From contig CM035806.1 in assembly GCA_020466095.1 (NCBI GenBank), positions 128,789,679-128,853,678 of the forward strand: 64,000 bases of DNA, in the 5' to 3' direction. The DNA comes from Chlorops oryzae (taxonomy: Eukaryota > Arthropoda > Insecta > Diptera > Chloropidae). Made by a program: the position numbers and the translations under genes. The notes beneath the pieces are model-generated. The model was not told the origin of the DNA and did no database searches. It saw nothing but the letters and a program-made list of their open reading frames with translations. Positions 21,155-31,475 of the stretch are shown piece after piece (the first letter of the stretch is position 1; each line of letters begins with the position of its first letter).

Positions 21155-23102
21155 CAGCGTTGGGCAAATTGTCTACGCATATATTGTCTACCCGGTTTTC
21201 TACGCATAGATAATGTAGTTAAGCAATGGAATTTGTCTACGTAAACAATGTCAACAACGCACAGTGGTTCGAAATTCAGTTTTTGAGGATTTTAACGAAA
21301 CTTGTGTTTCATTTTTCCAAAAAAGTTATTCTATTTGATTAAGAAATGTATAAACAGGTAGAAATTATATATATTTACGTTTTGTGTAGACGGGCTTTTA
21401 GTCCGAGAGCGTTCAAAGTTTATGTTTTAATTCTCTTGTTCGTTGACATTTGTCTTGCACAAATTTCGTTGAAAGTTTAGAGCGCGAGGAGAAAAAACCA
21501 TAGTAAAAAAGTGTTTATTATAAAATGGAAAATATTAGTACAGGTACAGAAGTTTTAAATATTAAATGTTTTGTGTGAATTAGAGTTCGAAATTGTGGTA
21601 TTAATGTGTCTTGTTTGGTCGTCCTTTTATTTAGAAAATATTAAAAATTTGTTGGTTTTCGTCGAGTAGAACTCTTTTGGATCCAAACGGATCCACATGA
21701 AAATATACGTGGTAAAGCTTATTTCGTGTACTTTCATATAAATGTAATTTTATCTGCGCATACCTGCGCGTTCGGCTACAACTTGTCTTTTTTTAGAAAA
21801 AGTCACGCTCAAAAGTGCTGAAATTTTTAATATTTGGATAGAGAAAAACAAAACCGCTGCAGGTGTGTACGAATGTATCGCCGAAAGATATGAAAATGCC
21901 TGTAAAAATTTGAAACGGAGAAATTAATAAAAACAAAAAATTGAAATTTTCTGTAAAAACGCTAATAAAAGATGGCAAAAACGGTCCCGGAATGTGGCAA
22001 ACATCGAAAAAGTTGATAGGGAGTGGTTAGAGAGTGACTCCAAAATTTTTGAGATCCTCGACCAAAACTTCCTTCTGGTGAGGTCTGCAAACGGCAAAAG
22101 AGAAAACTAGCTTCTAGAATCTCATCAGAATAAAAAAAACAATAGTTGTCACAGTGGTGGTATTGCGTTGTTAACATATGTTGTCTTTTATACACAAATT
22201 TAATATTTTTTTCGTTCAGTGCAGCTGATTTTACGTGGTTCCAGGGGGTGCCGCGACATATCTATATATATTTTCGGAAAGGGTATTTTGTGTGCTTTTA
22301 TATGAATTATTTAGTTTCCGCGTCCGTTGAAGTCTGCTGCTAAAATTTCACTTTATTTCGTAGGAGAAAGGCTAAAAAATTCCAATATTTTCAAAATTTT
22401 GATTGAGAAAAATCATGGTGGGCGCGGCTGATTTTGATGTAATTCTTAGGGTGGGTTTATAGTGTTATTTTTTAGGTTTGGGCAAAATTTTAAAGAGTTC
22501 CGACAAAAAATGAAAGTTTTACATGAATATAACTTTTTGGGGTATATGGGAGGTGGGTGGTGGGGGTGGTGCTCTTGGCCTATTTTGATGAAACTTTCAT
22601 ATTTTATTTATATTACCAAGATAAATACATGTGCGAAAATTTATTGCTTTACAAACCCTCCTTCTATTTTATTCCTCAAAAACTGGATATTAAACCACTG
22701 TGCAACGCAGACAATGTAGACAATTTAGAAAAAAACATTTAAAAATGGAGAGCCGAACAGCTGATAGTGTTGACTACTTCGCTATTCCCAAAAAGTACCG
22801 CAAATTTAAGTAGCAGTTATTGATACAAATTTCAATTAAAACCCGAGGGGTTCCAGGCGAGCGAAGCGAAATTCAAAAGACTTGGGAAGCAACAGCAGTA
22901 CATTTGTAACTTTGGCGGTAATGTACCTAAAAACGCTGGAAAATATCTTTTCGTATTCTCCTTTTTTTAATAGAGGTAAATATTTTAAAGACACATATTT
23001 TCAACACTGTTTTCCACATTTTTTACATTGCCTACGCCATTATCTAAATTGTCTACGTCGCCGTGTAGACATTTACAAATTGGCGTTAAATGTCCAACAC
23101 TG
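21155..23102. mobile_element. hAT-superfamily element with perfect 8-bp duplication
   Basis: The ends CAGCGTTGGGCAAATTG and TTAAATGTCCAACACTG are typical hAT termini. ATTACAGT (8 bp) flanks both sides exactly (21147-21154 and 23103-23110). GTCTACG/TGTAGAC words cluster near both ends, fitting subterminal transposase sites. The interior has no hAT transposase but a degenerate coding segment (21790-22110). Non-autonomous, 1,948 bp. Confidence 0.85.
21790..22110 (+). pseudogene. Degenerate coding segment inside the hAT element
   Basis: One frame reads LKSAEIFNIWIEKNKTAAG and YENACKNLKRRN-stop. After a frame change another reads RWQKRSRNVANIEKVDREWL. The pattern AE(I/L)F..W...K followed by RWQ..xRN....EK....WL also occurs at 55085-55330 in an unrelated element. 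I cannot name the domain; it resembles short transposon-associated proteins seen repeatedly in insects. Confidence 0.4.
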
Positions 23103-23128
23103 ATTACAGTTGTGATCAAAGGAATTGA

Positions 23129-23710
23129 AGGGTGTTATAATCAGGCGAGCCTGACTATAAAATACCCGACACAGACACACATGTTTAAATAATTTTTAAG
23201 CCACGCCCAAAAAACAGGACCACTAAGAAAGAATATTCGACAGGGTTTTAAGGCCATTAGGGGCCCCATATACCGACTTTTGTTTAATTTCTTTATGATA
23301 ACCGCCGATTTGCCACGCCCACTTTTCCAATTTTTTGAATCGGAGGCTTAAATATACGCTTAAATTCTAAGCTTCATTGAAATATTTCGAAAAATTCTGA
23401 TTTGGAGGCAGTTTTGGGATTTTGTGACAGACCCTAGAACTGAAGGTACCCCTAAAAATGGGTTTGATCATATCCATTCTCGAACCTGTTTTTACTCATG
23501 TCCCCGTGAGCACGCAAGATAGCTCAACTCCTTCGATAAGAAAACTGTATACAAACAGACGGACAGACAGACAGACATGTCTTAATCGAATCTCCTGGTG
23601 ACGCTGATCATTTCTATATATATTTTGTATGGTCTATCTGGACTGGTTCTGGGTGTTACACACAACCACACAAACGCTATATACCCTCGACACAGAGTGT
23701 GTCGGGTATA
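23129..23710 (-). mobile_element. DINE-1/mini-me-like element, type A, complete
   Basis: Minus-strand copy. The 5' end at 23710 has TATACCCGACACACTCTGTG, then a GTCY tract near 23565. The 3' end at left has the hairpin GTCAGGCTCGCCTGA-like sequence and AACACCC. It provides the uninterrupted sequence for dating insertions in the copies at 6465 and 27998. No coding capacity. Confidence 0.75.
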
Positions 23711-24715
23711 ATGAGGTGGCAGAAAAGGGCTTCGATGCTAGGTTGGTTATAAATATAGGTATTTAATAAATCAAGAGATCCACAGCCTAAGTTCAAAGTT
23801 GATCAGTTGCCTGACAACTTGAAGCTTAAAAAAACCAGATACATCCAATTTACAGTTTGAAGTATCTGCTGCATCGCAAAATAACTGTGGAAGAGCCACA
23901 TAAAAGAAATGGTCCTATTCAATGTACCAAATGCCAAGAGTAAATTTTGCAACTTTTGTTTTTCGGAATTGACGTCTTCGAAAAATCCAGAAACGTATCC
24001 GATTTTTCAACACCCATTGAAAATCAATATTAGATTTCGATTCCGATCAATTTGAATTCTATTTTTCGTTTTTATAACAGCCCCGTGTGTTTCCATAAAA
24101 TTATTAGGATATAACTGCTAAACATAGATAAGCACTCATCGAGCATGACATTCACAAGGACGTAAGCAACATAAATGGGCGTTATATGAGAAATATCCAA
24201 AATCAATTATATGCTAAGTATAAACAACAGGGAACAGTGCCTGCAAATTATATTTCTCCGTAATAACTGAACACGATCCGAAGAATTAAACAAAACAAAA
24301 AAAAAAGTTCTCTTGTGAAACTCGATTTTTGTCGCTTACGTCTTTCTGGCCAAGGCTAAGGCACGTTATGTAACAGGTGCCTTATGACTGCTATTGTCCA
24401 TAAAACTGTTAATACATGGAAAGAAAAAAATTGATGCAGCAGTCCTTTCAATTGGTATGCTCTCCGAGAAAGCAGAAGAAGCGCATAATAAAGACTACAG
24501 AGTGAATAGGTAAATGTTTTCCAGCAAATGCAGCAGTACTTTAACAAATGCTGTTGCTATCCATCCCCCGCATGCGTCATATGATACTCAAATTAGTAGC
24601 ACAAGATATTTTCTACCTGGCAAAGACCTTTCAAAATAAGATGATTCAGTCAAAGAAATAATTTTAAATGAACAAGAGTGTTCAATTTCCCAAAGGAAGT
24701 TTTTTCAAATGCCAA
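23711..24715. other. No gene seen
   Basis: AT-rich unique-looking sequence without supported frames or recognisable termini. Confidence 0.4.
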
Positions 24716-25271
24716 TATCTTCCAATTGTGGGCGTGGCAGTGGGCGGGCCACATAAATTTTTTTCCTACACCTTTCATTCGCCTTGGTCAACCTATGTTG
24801 CGAATTTGAAGCTTCTACGCCTTTTAATTCAAAAGTTACGAAAAACCCTTTTTTTTTGGGCGTGGCTCGAGGATGACGGCGTCAATTTTTTTCCAGGATA
24901 TGTCCCTTTTCGTAGTTTACCAGTACACCAAATATCAATGAAATGTGTTGAGTGGTTCGCAACTCACAAGCATTTTACTGAAAACACAGCAAATTCATTT
25001 GTGGGCGTGACAGTGGGCAGATATCTCCCATTTTTACTTAGGATCATACTTGGACCCCGATATACCTGTCTGCCAAATTTTGACTTGACTGGTTCTGCCG
25101 TTTCGGAGGAGATCCGACCACGGACGGACAGACAGACAGACAGACATGTCTAAATCGATTCAGTGTTTGATGCTGATAAAGAATATATAAATATGTCTAC
25201 ATCTACGGAGCTTAGTTCTGGCTGTTACAAGATTTGCACAAAACTAATATGCCCTGCTTACGCTGGGTATT
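24716..25271 (-). mobile_element. DINE-1/mini-me-like element, type B, 3' truncated
   Basis: Minus strand. The 5' end at right has ATACCCAGCGTAAGC, then GTCTGTCTGTCTGTCCGTCC near 25125, GAGATCCGACCACGG on the plus strand, and a TGTGGGCGTGGCAGTGGGC block. The fuller copy is at 35359-36190. The conserved GTGGGCGTGGC word is shared with type A. The distal hairpin is absent. Confidence 0.7.
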
Positions 25272-25306
25272 AAAAAATCAAAGAAAACTTTCTTCAAAAG
25301 TTTATA

Positions 25307-26414
25307 CAGGGTGTTTCGCATAAGGATGTATATCCGAATGGAGGTGATAGGGGTGCTCAATATCGACCAAAAATCGTATGGGAGGGGGGGTGGAAAATGC
25401 TCCCCTAAGGAGTTAGAGGGCCTTAAAGTTTTTAGGCAGTAAGTCGAGAAAAATAACTCTCCCACGATAACGGTTCATCGTAGAAAAAAAACTGTTAAGC
25501 GGTTTGAAAGCCAATTCTATGGGCTGTTAGGCAAAATTAAATTCATGGTAAGAATTTAAGCCAATGATGGTTAATTAAGCGGTCAAAGACAAAAATTCTG
25601 AAAAAAATTCTATTTTTTTACTTTGAGAGCCATTTTGGTATGAAAAAGGTCCTATTAACACATACTTTTCTAATTTTTTTCAAAATCCTCGATTAATTTA
25701 CTTCAAATCTGTGGTACATTTGTCATACCTTATTAGCGGTTTAACCTCAGGAAAAATAGGATTTAAAAACGAACTTAAACTTTTTTTAAAATCAATTTAA
25801 ATAATCTCAGCAAAAAATTACCAATTTTTCCAGTTAAAGTTCGTATAATTGTAAACCAAAATTTGTCTTAAATAAGAAATTGCTGGCTGGCCATTGTAAG
25901 CCAAAGATTGCTCTTTTAAGAATTTCATCACATAAAAAAAGTTCAAGTTTGTTTATAAATCCTATTTTTCCTGAGGTTAAACCGCTAATAAGGTATGACA
26001 AATGTACCACAGATTTGAAGTAAATTAATCGAGGATTTTGAAAAAAATTAGAAAAGTATGTGTTAATAGGACCTTTTTCATACCAAAATGGCTCTCAAAG
26101 TAAAAAAATAGAATTTTTTCAGAATTTTTGTCTTTGACCGCTTAATTAACCATCATTGGCTTAAATTCTTACCATGAATTTAATTTTGCCTAACAGCCCA
26201 TAGAATTGGCTTTCAAACCGCTTAACAGTTTTTTTTCTACGATGAACCGTTATCGTGGGAGAGTTATTTTTCTCGACTTACTGCCTAAAAACTTTAAGGC
26301 CCTCTAACTCCTTAGGGGAGCATTTTCCACCCCCCCCTCCCATACGATTTTTGGTCGATATTGAGCACCCCTATCACCTCCTTTCGGATATACATCCTTA
26401 TGCGAAACACCCTG
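25307..26414. mobile_element. Long-TIR element, ~480-bp arms
   Basis: CAGGGTGTTTCGCATAAGG begins a left arm of about 480 bp that is repeated in inverse orientation to 26414, with only scattered mismatches. The loop is about 140 bp and TA flanks both sides. The near-identity of the arms suggests a recent insertion or ongoing homogenisation. No transposase frame. Superfamily not established. Confidence 0.85.
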
Positions 26415-26515
26415 TATTTCGAATTTTTCCTAATTTTTGTAATTTTTCTCGAAAGTTTTTTATTGGGATAATTAAAAATCCTATGTGCACAGTTTTTCTG
26501 TGTATTCTATACATT

Positions 26516-27079
26516 CCCTACAGTAAGCGTGGGGTAAATTTCCTCGAGGCAACTAGTTCTTTCACCAGAACTAAAGAACTAGTGCAAACGGGGATACAGT
26601 TTCGTAAAGAGCTCTGACTTGTATTGGAAAAATTGTTTTTCGTGTCAGTAAAAAGAGTTGTCATGATATTGTTGGTGCAAAAAGCGTTGATACACCCAAA
26701 TCCAAACTAAAATCTACCTTTAACATGCAAATATTTTTGTTAATAAAACAAACACCAAAAATAATTCTGTGTCTTTTAAATATTGCGTAGGGTAGGAGGC
26801 TCAAAAAATTTTAGAACAAAACAAAAACCAAAAATACCATAAATTATTGTGAATAATCTTTCAAAAAGAACTAGTGTTTTACTATACCCAATTTACCCAA
26901 TTGGTTCCGCAAGCACTAGACAAGCGTTAGTTCAAGTGTACAAGTGGTGATTATTAGCCCACACGCAATTTTAATTTAGTACAGAGTAATACATAAGCAG
27001 GGGTATAAAGAGGAACTATAACTGGTGGAATTAGAACTAGTAAAACGCTAGAGTTTAACTATTCGTAGTTCCTGCAGGG
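26516..27079. mobile_element. CCC-type TIR element (E7) with ACTAGTTC repeats
   Basis: The ends CCCTACAGTAAGCG and TAGTTCCTGCAGGG are flanked by TT on both sides. GAACTAGT/ACTAGTTC occurs near both ends, including a hairpin at 26549-26582. The inner right terminus resembles the ends of 3283-6303. I see no clear tRNA-like module. Confidence 0.55.
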
Positions 27080-27997
27080 TTATACGTATATTCAACGTTT
27101 TCAGTGTCACGTCTGTGCGTATATTCGTTCAGAATTTTTCGTCGCGATTATCTCCCGAACGACGTATGTATGATATCAAGATGAGACGAGGTGCATCCGA
27201 CGCTTAATCGTTTCATTGAGGACTGATAAAATTTTCTTCATAATCGGCTCCGCGGTTTTTTAATAGGAATAAAAAACTCAAAAAACCTCACTAACTTGCC
27301 CGACGTATGAGCAATATTTTATCCAAATTCCGAGGTACCCATAGTGAATTCCGACCTGACATCAGTTTTCTGGAAAATTTTCTGTCAATGAACTTTCACA
27401 GAAAAAAGTATATTGTCACTTTTGTAGCTTATTACTTATTGTTATTATTTTTCGTCTATGAACAAAAGTTCTTACAGACTTCTAACCTACTTAACTTTAA
27501 GTATTCCAAATATAAAGGAGATTTTGCATCTAATGCTGCTTACAGCCTATTACATTTAACTGATTTTAGCTGTAGCATTTATTTTAGCATTTATCGCTGC
27601 GTTTAACCTGAATTTAGCTTCTTTAAATGCAGAAATAAAATCATGAATTTAGCTGTTTTATATTGCAACATTTGGTGCCTTTTTGGTGCTAATTTAAATG
27701 CTAAAATCACAACAGATAAAATCAGTTAAATGAAATAGTCTGAAAGCGGCATAAGTTCGGAAAATCTCATTCAAACACTTTTAATGTTCAATCTAGACTT
27801 AGTGAAATCAAGTGAATTGATGACAAAGAGTTAAGCAAACTTGAAGATCTATAGTATAGATTCTATACGTTAGAGAATTAGAAGCATCGTTTGTGCGGAT
27901 TATGACTAAATAAGAAGAATTGATATGTCTAAGAAGCCTTCGAGGGACATTGAAATTTACATTTTCCAGCAGACAAACACTCTTCAATTCAACACTT
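27080..27997. other. No gene seen apart from a small MITE
   Basis: AT-rich. It includes the inverted-repeat element at 27553-27732; the rest has no supported frame. Confidence 0.35.
27553..27732. mobile_element. 180-bp inverted-repeat MITE
   Basis: CATTTAACTGATTTTAGCTG and its inverse ending at 27732 pair over about 40 bp, with ATTTAGC words between. No clear duplication. Confidence 0.6.
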
Positions 27998-28219
27998 TCA
28001 CTCTTAATAATGGGCCGATCTAGAAAATTTTTGGAGAGGATATTCATGGCTACAAAGGAAGCATACCTGCCAATGCTCAAGTCCCATTTGAATTTCGAGT
28101 GTAAGGGACAGTTTTCGAAAATTGCTCGTTTGCCACGCCCACTTTTCCATTTTTTTTTTCTTTTTTTGAATTTATATTAAGTGCTCACACATCAAGTTTT
28201 ACCATAATATCTTGAAATA

Positions 28220-29504
28220 TTAGGTGTAGTAAAAAGAAATCCATTATTTTTGCATTAAATTGAGGGCTTTATTTAAGATAGTTAGAATGACCCGATTTAG
28301 GTCAAATATGCGCCGTTTTGTTCGATAACTTGTTGCCATTTTAAAGGTAATTTCATTATGCCTCTCTCATAGAAGCCCTCGTTCCTATTAGCAAAAAATT
28401 GAGACAGTCGAATTTCAGAAGCCTCTCTTGAAGCGAATGTTTCACCAGCAAAATTGTTCGCCATGGACAGGAACAGATGGTAATCACTTGGTGCCAGGTC
28501 CGGACTATAAGGTGGATGCAGAAGAACCTCCCAACCAAACTCCCGGAGCTTCTGGCGAGTCACTATCGATGTGTGTGGCCTGGCGTTGTCCTGATGGAAC
28601 ACAATTCCTCTCCTATTGGCCAAAGCTGGCCGCTTATGGGCGATTGCTTCCTTCAGACGGTCCAATTGTTGACAGTAGAGTTCCGAGTTAAGAGTTTTGC
28701 CGTATGGGAGCAGCTCATAGTAGATAATTCCCTGCCAATCCCACCAAACACACAGCAAAACCTTCCTGGCCGTCAATCCTGGCTTGGCCACCGTTTCCGC
28801 CGGTTCACCGTGTTTCGACCACGACCGTTTTTGCTTGACGTTGTCGTAAGTGACCCACTTTTCATCACCAGTCACCAACCGCTTCAGAAATGGGTCGATT
28901 TTGTTGCGGTTCAGCAGCGATTCGCAGATGGAAATTCGGTCTATGAGGTTTTTTTGCGTTAACTCGTGTGGCACCCATACATCGAGCTTCTTTGTGTATC
29001 CAGCCTTATTCAAATGGTTCCAAACGGGTTTTTGTGCAATCTTTAGCTCCTTTGCAATCGAAACAGTTCTAACATGACGGTCGGACTCGATAATTTCCAT
29101 GATTTTATCGACATTTTCGACAATTGGCCTTCCAGTGCGTGGTGCATCCTTGACATCGAAGTTACCGGAAGGGAATTGACGAAACCAAAATTGCGCATGA
29201 TTGGCTGTTACAGTATCAGGTCCATAAACGCTATTCACATTTTCAGCCGCCTGGCTTGCGTTTTCTCCCTTATCGAAGAAAAACTGTAAAATGTAGCGAA
29301 TTTTCTCTTTGCTGATGTCCATCTTTGACAAGCTCTCAAACAAAACTGAATCAATCAATCAAAAAAGTGTCAAAGCTTTTTTAGTAGGAACTGTCATCTT
29401 TCTAATGCCCCCTAGCGGAACACGATCGGACTTATACAACGCGAGATGCAGATAAATAACGCCATCTATTGGAAAAATAATGGATTTCTTTTTACTACAC
29501 CTAA
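28220..29504 (-). mobile_element. Complete mariner transposon
   Basis: TIRs of about 33 bp start TTAGGTGTAGTAAAAAGAAA on both ends with a single difference near the inner edge. TA is duplicated at 28218-28219 and 29505-29506. The interior holds one uninterrupted transposase frame. It looks structurally intact. Confidence 0.95.
28297..29358 (-). CDS. Mariner transposase, full length, D34D
   Basis: 353 codons from 29358, or 341 if the second methionine (MDISKEKIRYIL) is used, the usual mariner length. The N-terminal half holds two helix-turn-helix regions; the linker motif WVPHEL is at residues 128-133. Catalytic aspartates are D165 (VTGDEKW), D257 (FHQDNARPH) and D292 (YSPDLAPSDYHLF), with 34 residues between the last two. 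There is no stop or frameshift. It would cut at the TIRs and insert at TA. Subfamily is not certain. It is a candidate for current or very recent activity. Confidence 0.93.
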   Translation of the reverse strand: MIDSVLFESLSKMDISKEKIRYILQFFFDKGENASQAAENVNSVYGPDTVTANHAQFWFRQFPSGNFDVKDAPRTGRPIVENVDKIMEIIESDRHVRTVSIAKELKIAQKPVWNHLNKAGYTKKLDVWVPHELTQKNLIDRISICESLLNRNKIDPFLKRLVTGDEKWVTYDNVKQKRSWSKHGEPAETVAKPGLTARKVLLCVWWDWQGIIYYELLPYGKTLNSELYCQQLDRLKEAIAHKRPALANRRGIVFHQDNARPHTSIVTRQKLREFGWEVLLHPPYSPDLAPSDYHLFLSMANNFAGETFASREASEIRLSQFFANRNEGFYERGIMKLPLKWQQVIEQNGAYLT

Positions 29505-29855
29505 TATTTAGATTTTAGAGCAGTTTTTGTGACTTTCATAACAGACCCTAGTACTGGGGGTACCCTTAAAAATAGGTCAATCTGGTCCATTCTCGAACCT
29601 GTTCTTACTTATGTGCCCGTAAGCACGCAAACCAAATTTCGTCAAGATAGCTCAACTCTTTCGATAAGAAAACTGTATACAAACAGACAGACGGACAGAC
29701 AGACGGACAGACAGACGGACATGTCTAAATCGAATCTCCTGGTGACGCTGATCATTTCTATATATATTTTGTATGGTCTATCTCGACTGGTTCTGGGTGT
29801 TACACACAACCACACAAACGCAATATACCCTCGACACAGAGTGTGTCGGGTATAA

Positions 29856-30537
29856 ATATAGCACATCTTTAAGAGGCACACAAAAAATTCGATTTTGTTG
29901 TTTAGTGTTATTAAAACTTTATGTGCAAAATATCATGAGCCTAGGAACACTCCTTGCAGCTTTTTTTTTTTTTTTTCAAAGAAATGTATGAAGCAATACC
30001 ACTGTGGGTCTTTCAGCAAGTTCAACTGTTGCATTCTTCGCTGAGCGCGCTTATTCTTTGTTTCAATTTGGGTTGCTTTGTTTTGACTCCTATAGTTTAT
30101 ACTCACATTGTTGTTGTTTTGTTGCCATCCGATTTTATTATTCCTGAGAAGGCAAGTGTCATTGCGATTTCAGTTGCCTCAGAAACAGATTCTCATAGAG
30201 TGCAATGCATATATGCTGATTGTGCGTCACGTAACATTGTTAATATGGGGTAGACGTTCTCTAAATGGCTTATTCAATTAAATGACGTCGAAACACGAGG
30301 GTAATTTCGCAATCCCAGCATACACCATATTTGTAATTACTATTTATTATTCTTTATTTAGTTTCTCCTGTTGAGTACTCATATGGATCAGCAGAGCATT
30401 TTGTTATCTGAATCGGTTGACGATGTTTTTGAAGCAAAACTTAATTTCGAATTCGCGACCTTTTCAGCTTCATGTTTTAAATCATAAGAAATAACCGTTG
30501 AACACAATTCAAAGTTTTATTAATTACACTGTGCTAG
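29856..30537. other. No gene seen
   Basis: T-rich tracts and short frames without motifs. A 99-codon frame at 29954-30253 begins in a poly-T run and has no recognisable domain. Confidence 0.35.
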
Positions 30538-31475
30538 TTCAAGAAACCGCCAGACGGCTTTCATATCTAGAAATAGTTACTAAAACACGCTGAATACAAT
30601 CGTGATATTAATTTGTTGGGATTGGCTCAGTTAACGGAGATTTTCGCGTTTAAAGCTGGATCCCTAAAGTATGCAAGCATAAGTTTATTTTTTACTGAAA
30701 ACATTTTACTTGCTCCAAAATGCGCGGTTTGAATTTCAGAACTCTCATTTGCTTTCCCATTACACCGCCTTGTCTTGTGAAAAAACATCATAGCTCTTAA
30801 AGTTCTTTTTGAAAACAGTTCCTTAAAAATTAAAAAATATATACAAAAAAATCGAAAGTTAAAAATTTTACTTCCCCTAAACGTATGCTTTACTTTTTAA
30901 ATAAACGTGATGGAAATTGAAATTGAGCTCTTATAAACAGGGCTCGAATTTTGTTGACTTTTATCAATTTAAAGCATACTTTATGCGGCAAAAATGCTTC
31001 TTACCAACATTTTGCGAATAAGTTTAGCGAATTTGAACTCCAAACCGCTTTTGTAACTTCAAAAAATTCATATTGAAGTTAAAAATCGATTTGAATCTTA
31101 ACTTAACGTGAGTTGAACCAAATTTTTACTCCATAAAGTATGCTTCAAATTTATAAAAGTCAACAAAATCCGAGCCCTGCTTATAACATACCAATTACTG
31201 TTGCGATTACAACGAAGTTCTGCACAGGAATTCTACTAAATACAAGTAATTAACGTTATCGTCATTATTCTGTCATAAATATATGTATAGCAACATGAAC
31301 TAAATATACATATATTTTTTAATGAAGTTAGTCGTAATTCTTAAACCGCGATATATCAAAAACTAGAGCCAATCTAACAAAAAAAAAATTGATGGGACCG
31401 AACTCAGCGCCCCCCAATTAGGTTTACGAGATTTGTCTCCATGTTGTCAGTAAAAAAGTACAAAATTCAAGCACA
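30538..31475 (+). repeat. Inverted duplicate, copy 1
   Basis: This segment is homologous in inverse orientation to 42645-45350. Matching landmarks include GGCTTTCATATCTAGAAAT (30558 versus 45322), GTAGAATTCCTGTGCAGAAC (complement at 31210, direct at 43662), and AGGGGGCGCTGAATTCAG (complement near 31410, direct at 42742). It contains a hAT MITE absent from copy 2 and lacks the DINE-like element present there. Nature unknown; it could be two copies of an unrecognised repeat. Confidence 0.75.
30938..31179. mobile_element. hAT MITE with empty site in copy 2
   Basis: The ends CAGGGCTCGAATTTTGTTG and CAACAAAATCCGAGCCCTG bound 242 bp. Left flank CTTATAAA and right flank CTTATAAC form an 8-bp duplication with one change. 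The inverse homologous segment at 43711-43718 has a single CTTATAAA and no insert, which proves the insertion. Confidence 0.9.

Larger units (their letters stand above)
27998..29855 (-). mobile_element. DINE-1-like element, type A, split by mariner
   Basis: The right part (29505-29855) has the 5' hairpin TCGACACAGAGTGTGTCGGG, the CTATCTCGACTGG block and a GTCC/GTCT tract (29683-29722). The left part (27998-28219) has GCCACGCCCACTTTTCC and the CGAGTGTAAGGGACAGTTTT block. The 3' hairpin end is missing. A mariner at 28220-29504 interrupts it. Confidence 0.7.

Noticed and set aside
24668..25153. 161-codon frame over a GACAGACAGAC run, and similar frames at 29529 and 35476
   Set aside because: They read through the GTCC/GTCT microsatellite and conserved blocks of DINE-like elements, which are non-coding.
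28428..29289. Plus-strand frames of 71-161 codons
   Set aside because: They are antisense to the intact mariner transposase and follow from its codon composition.
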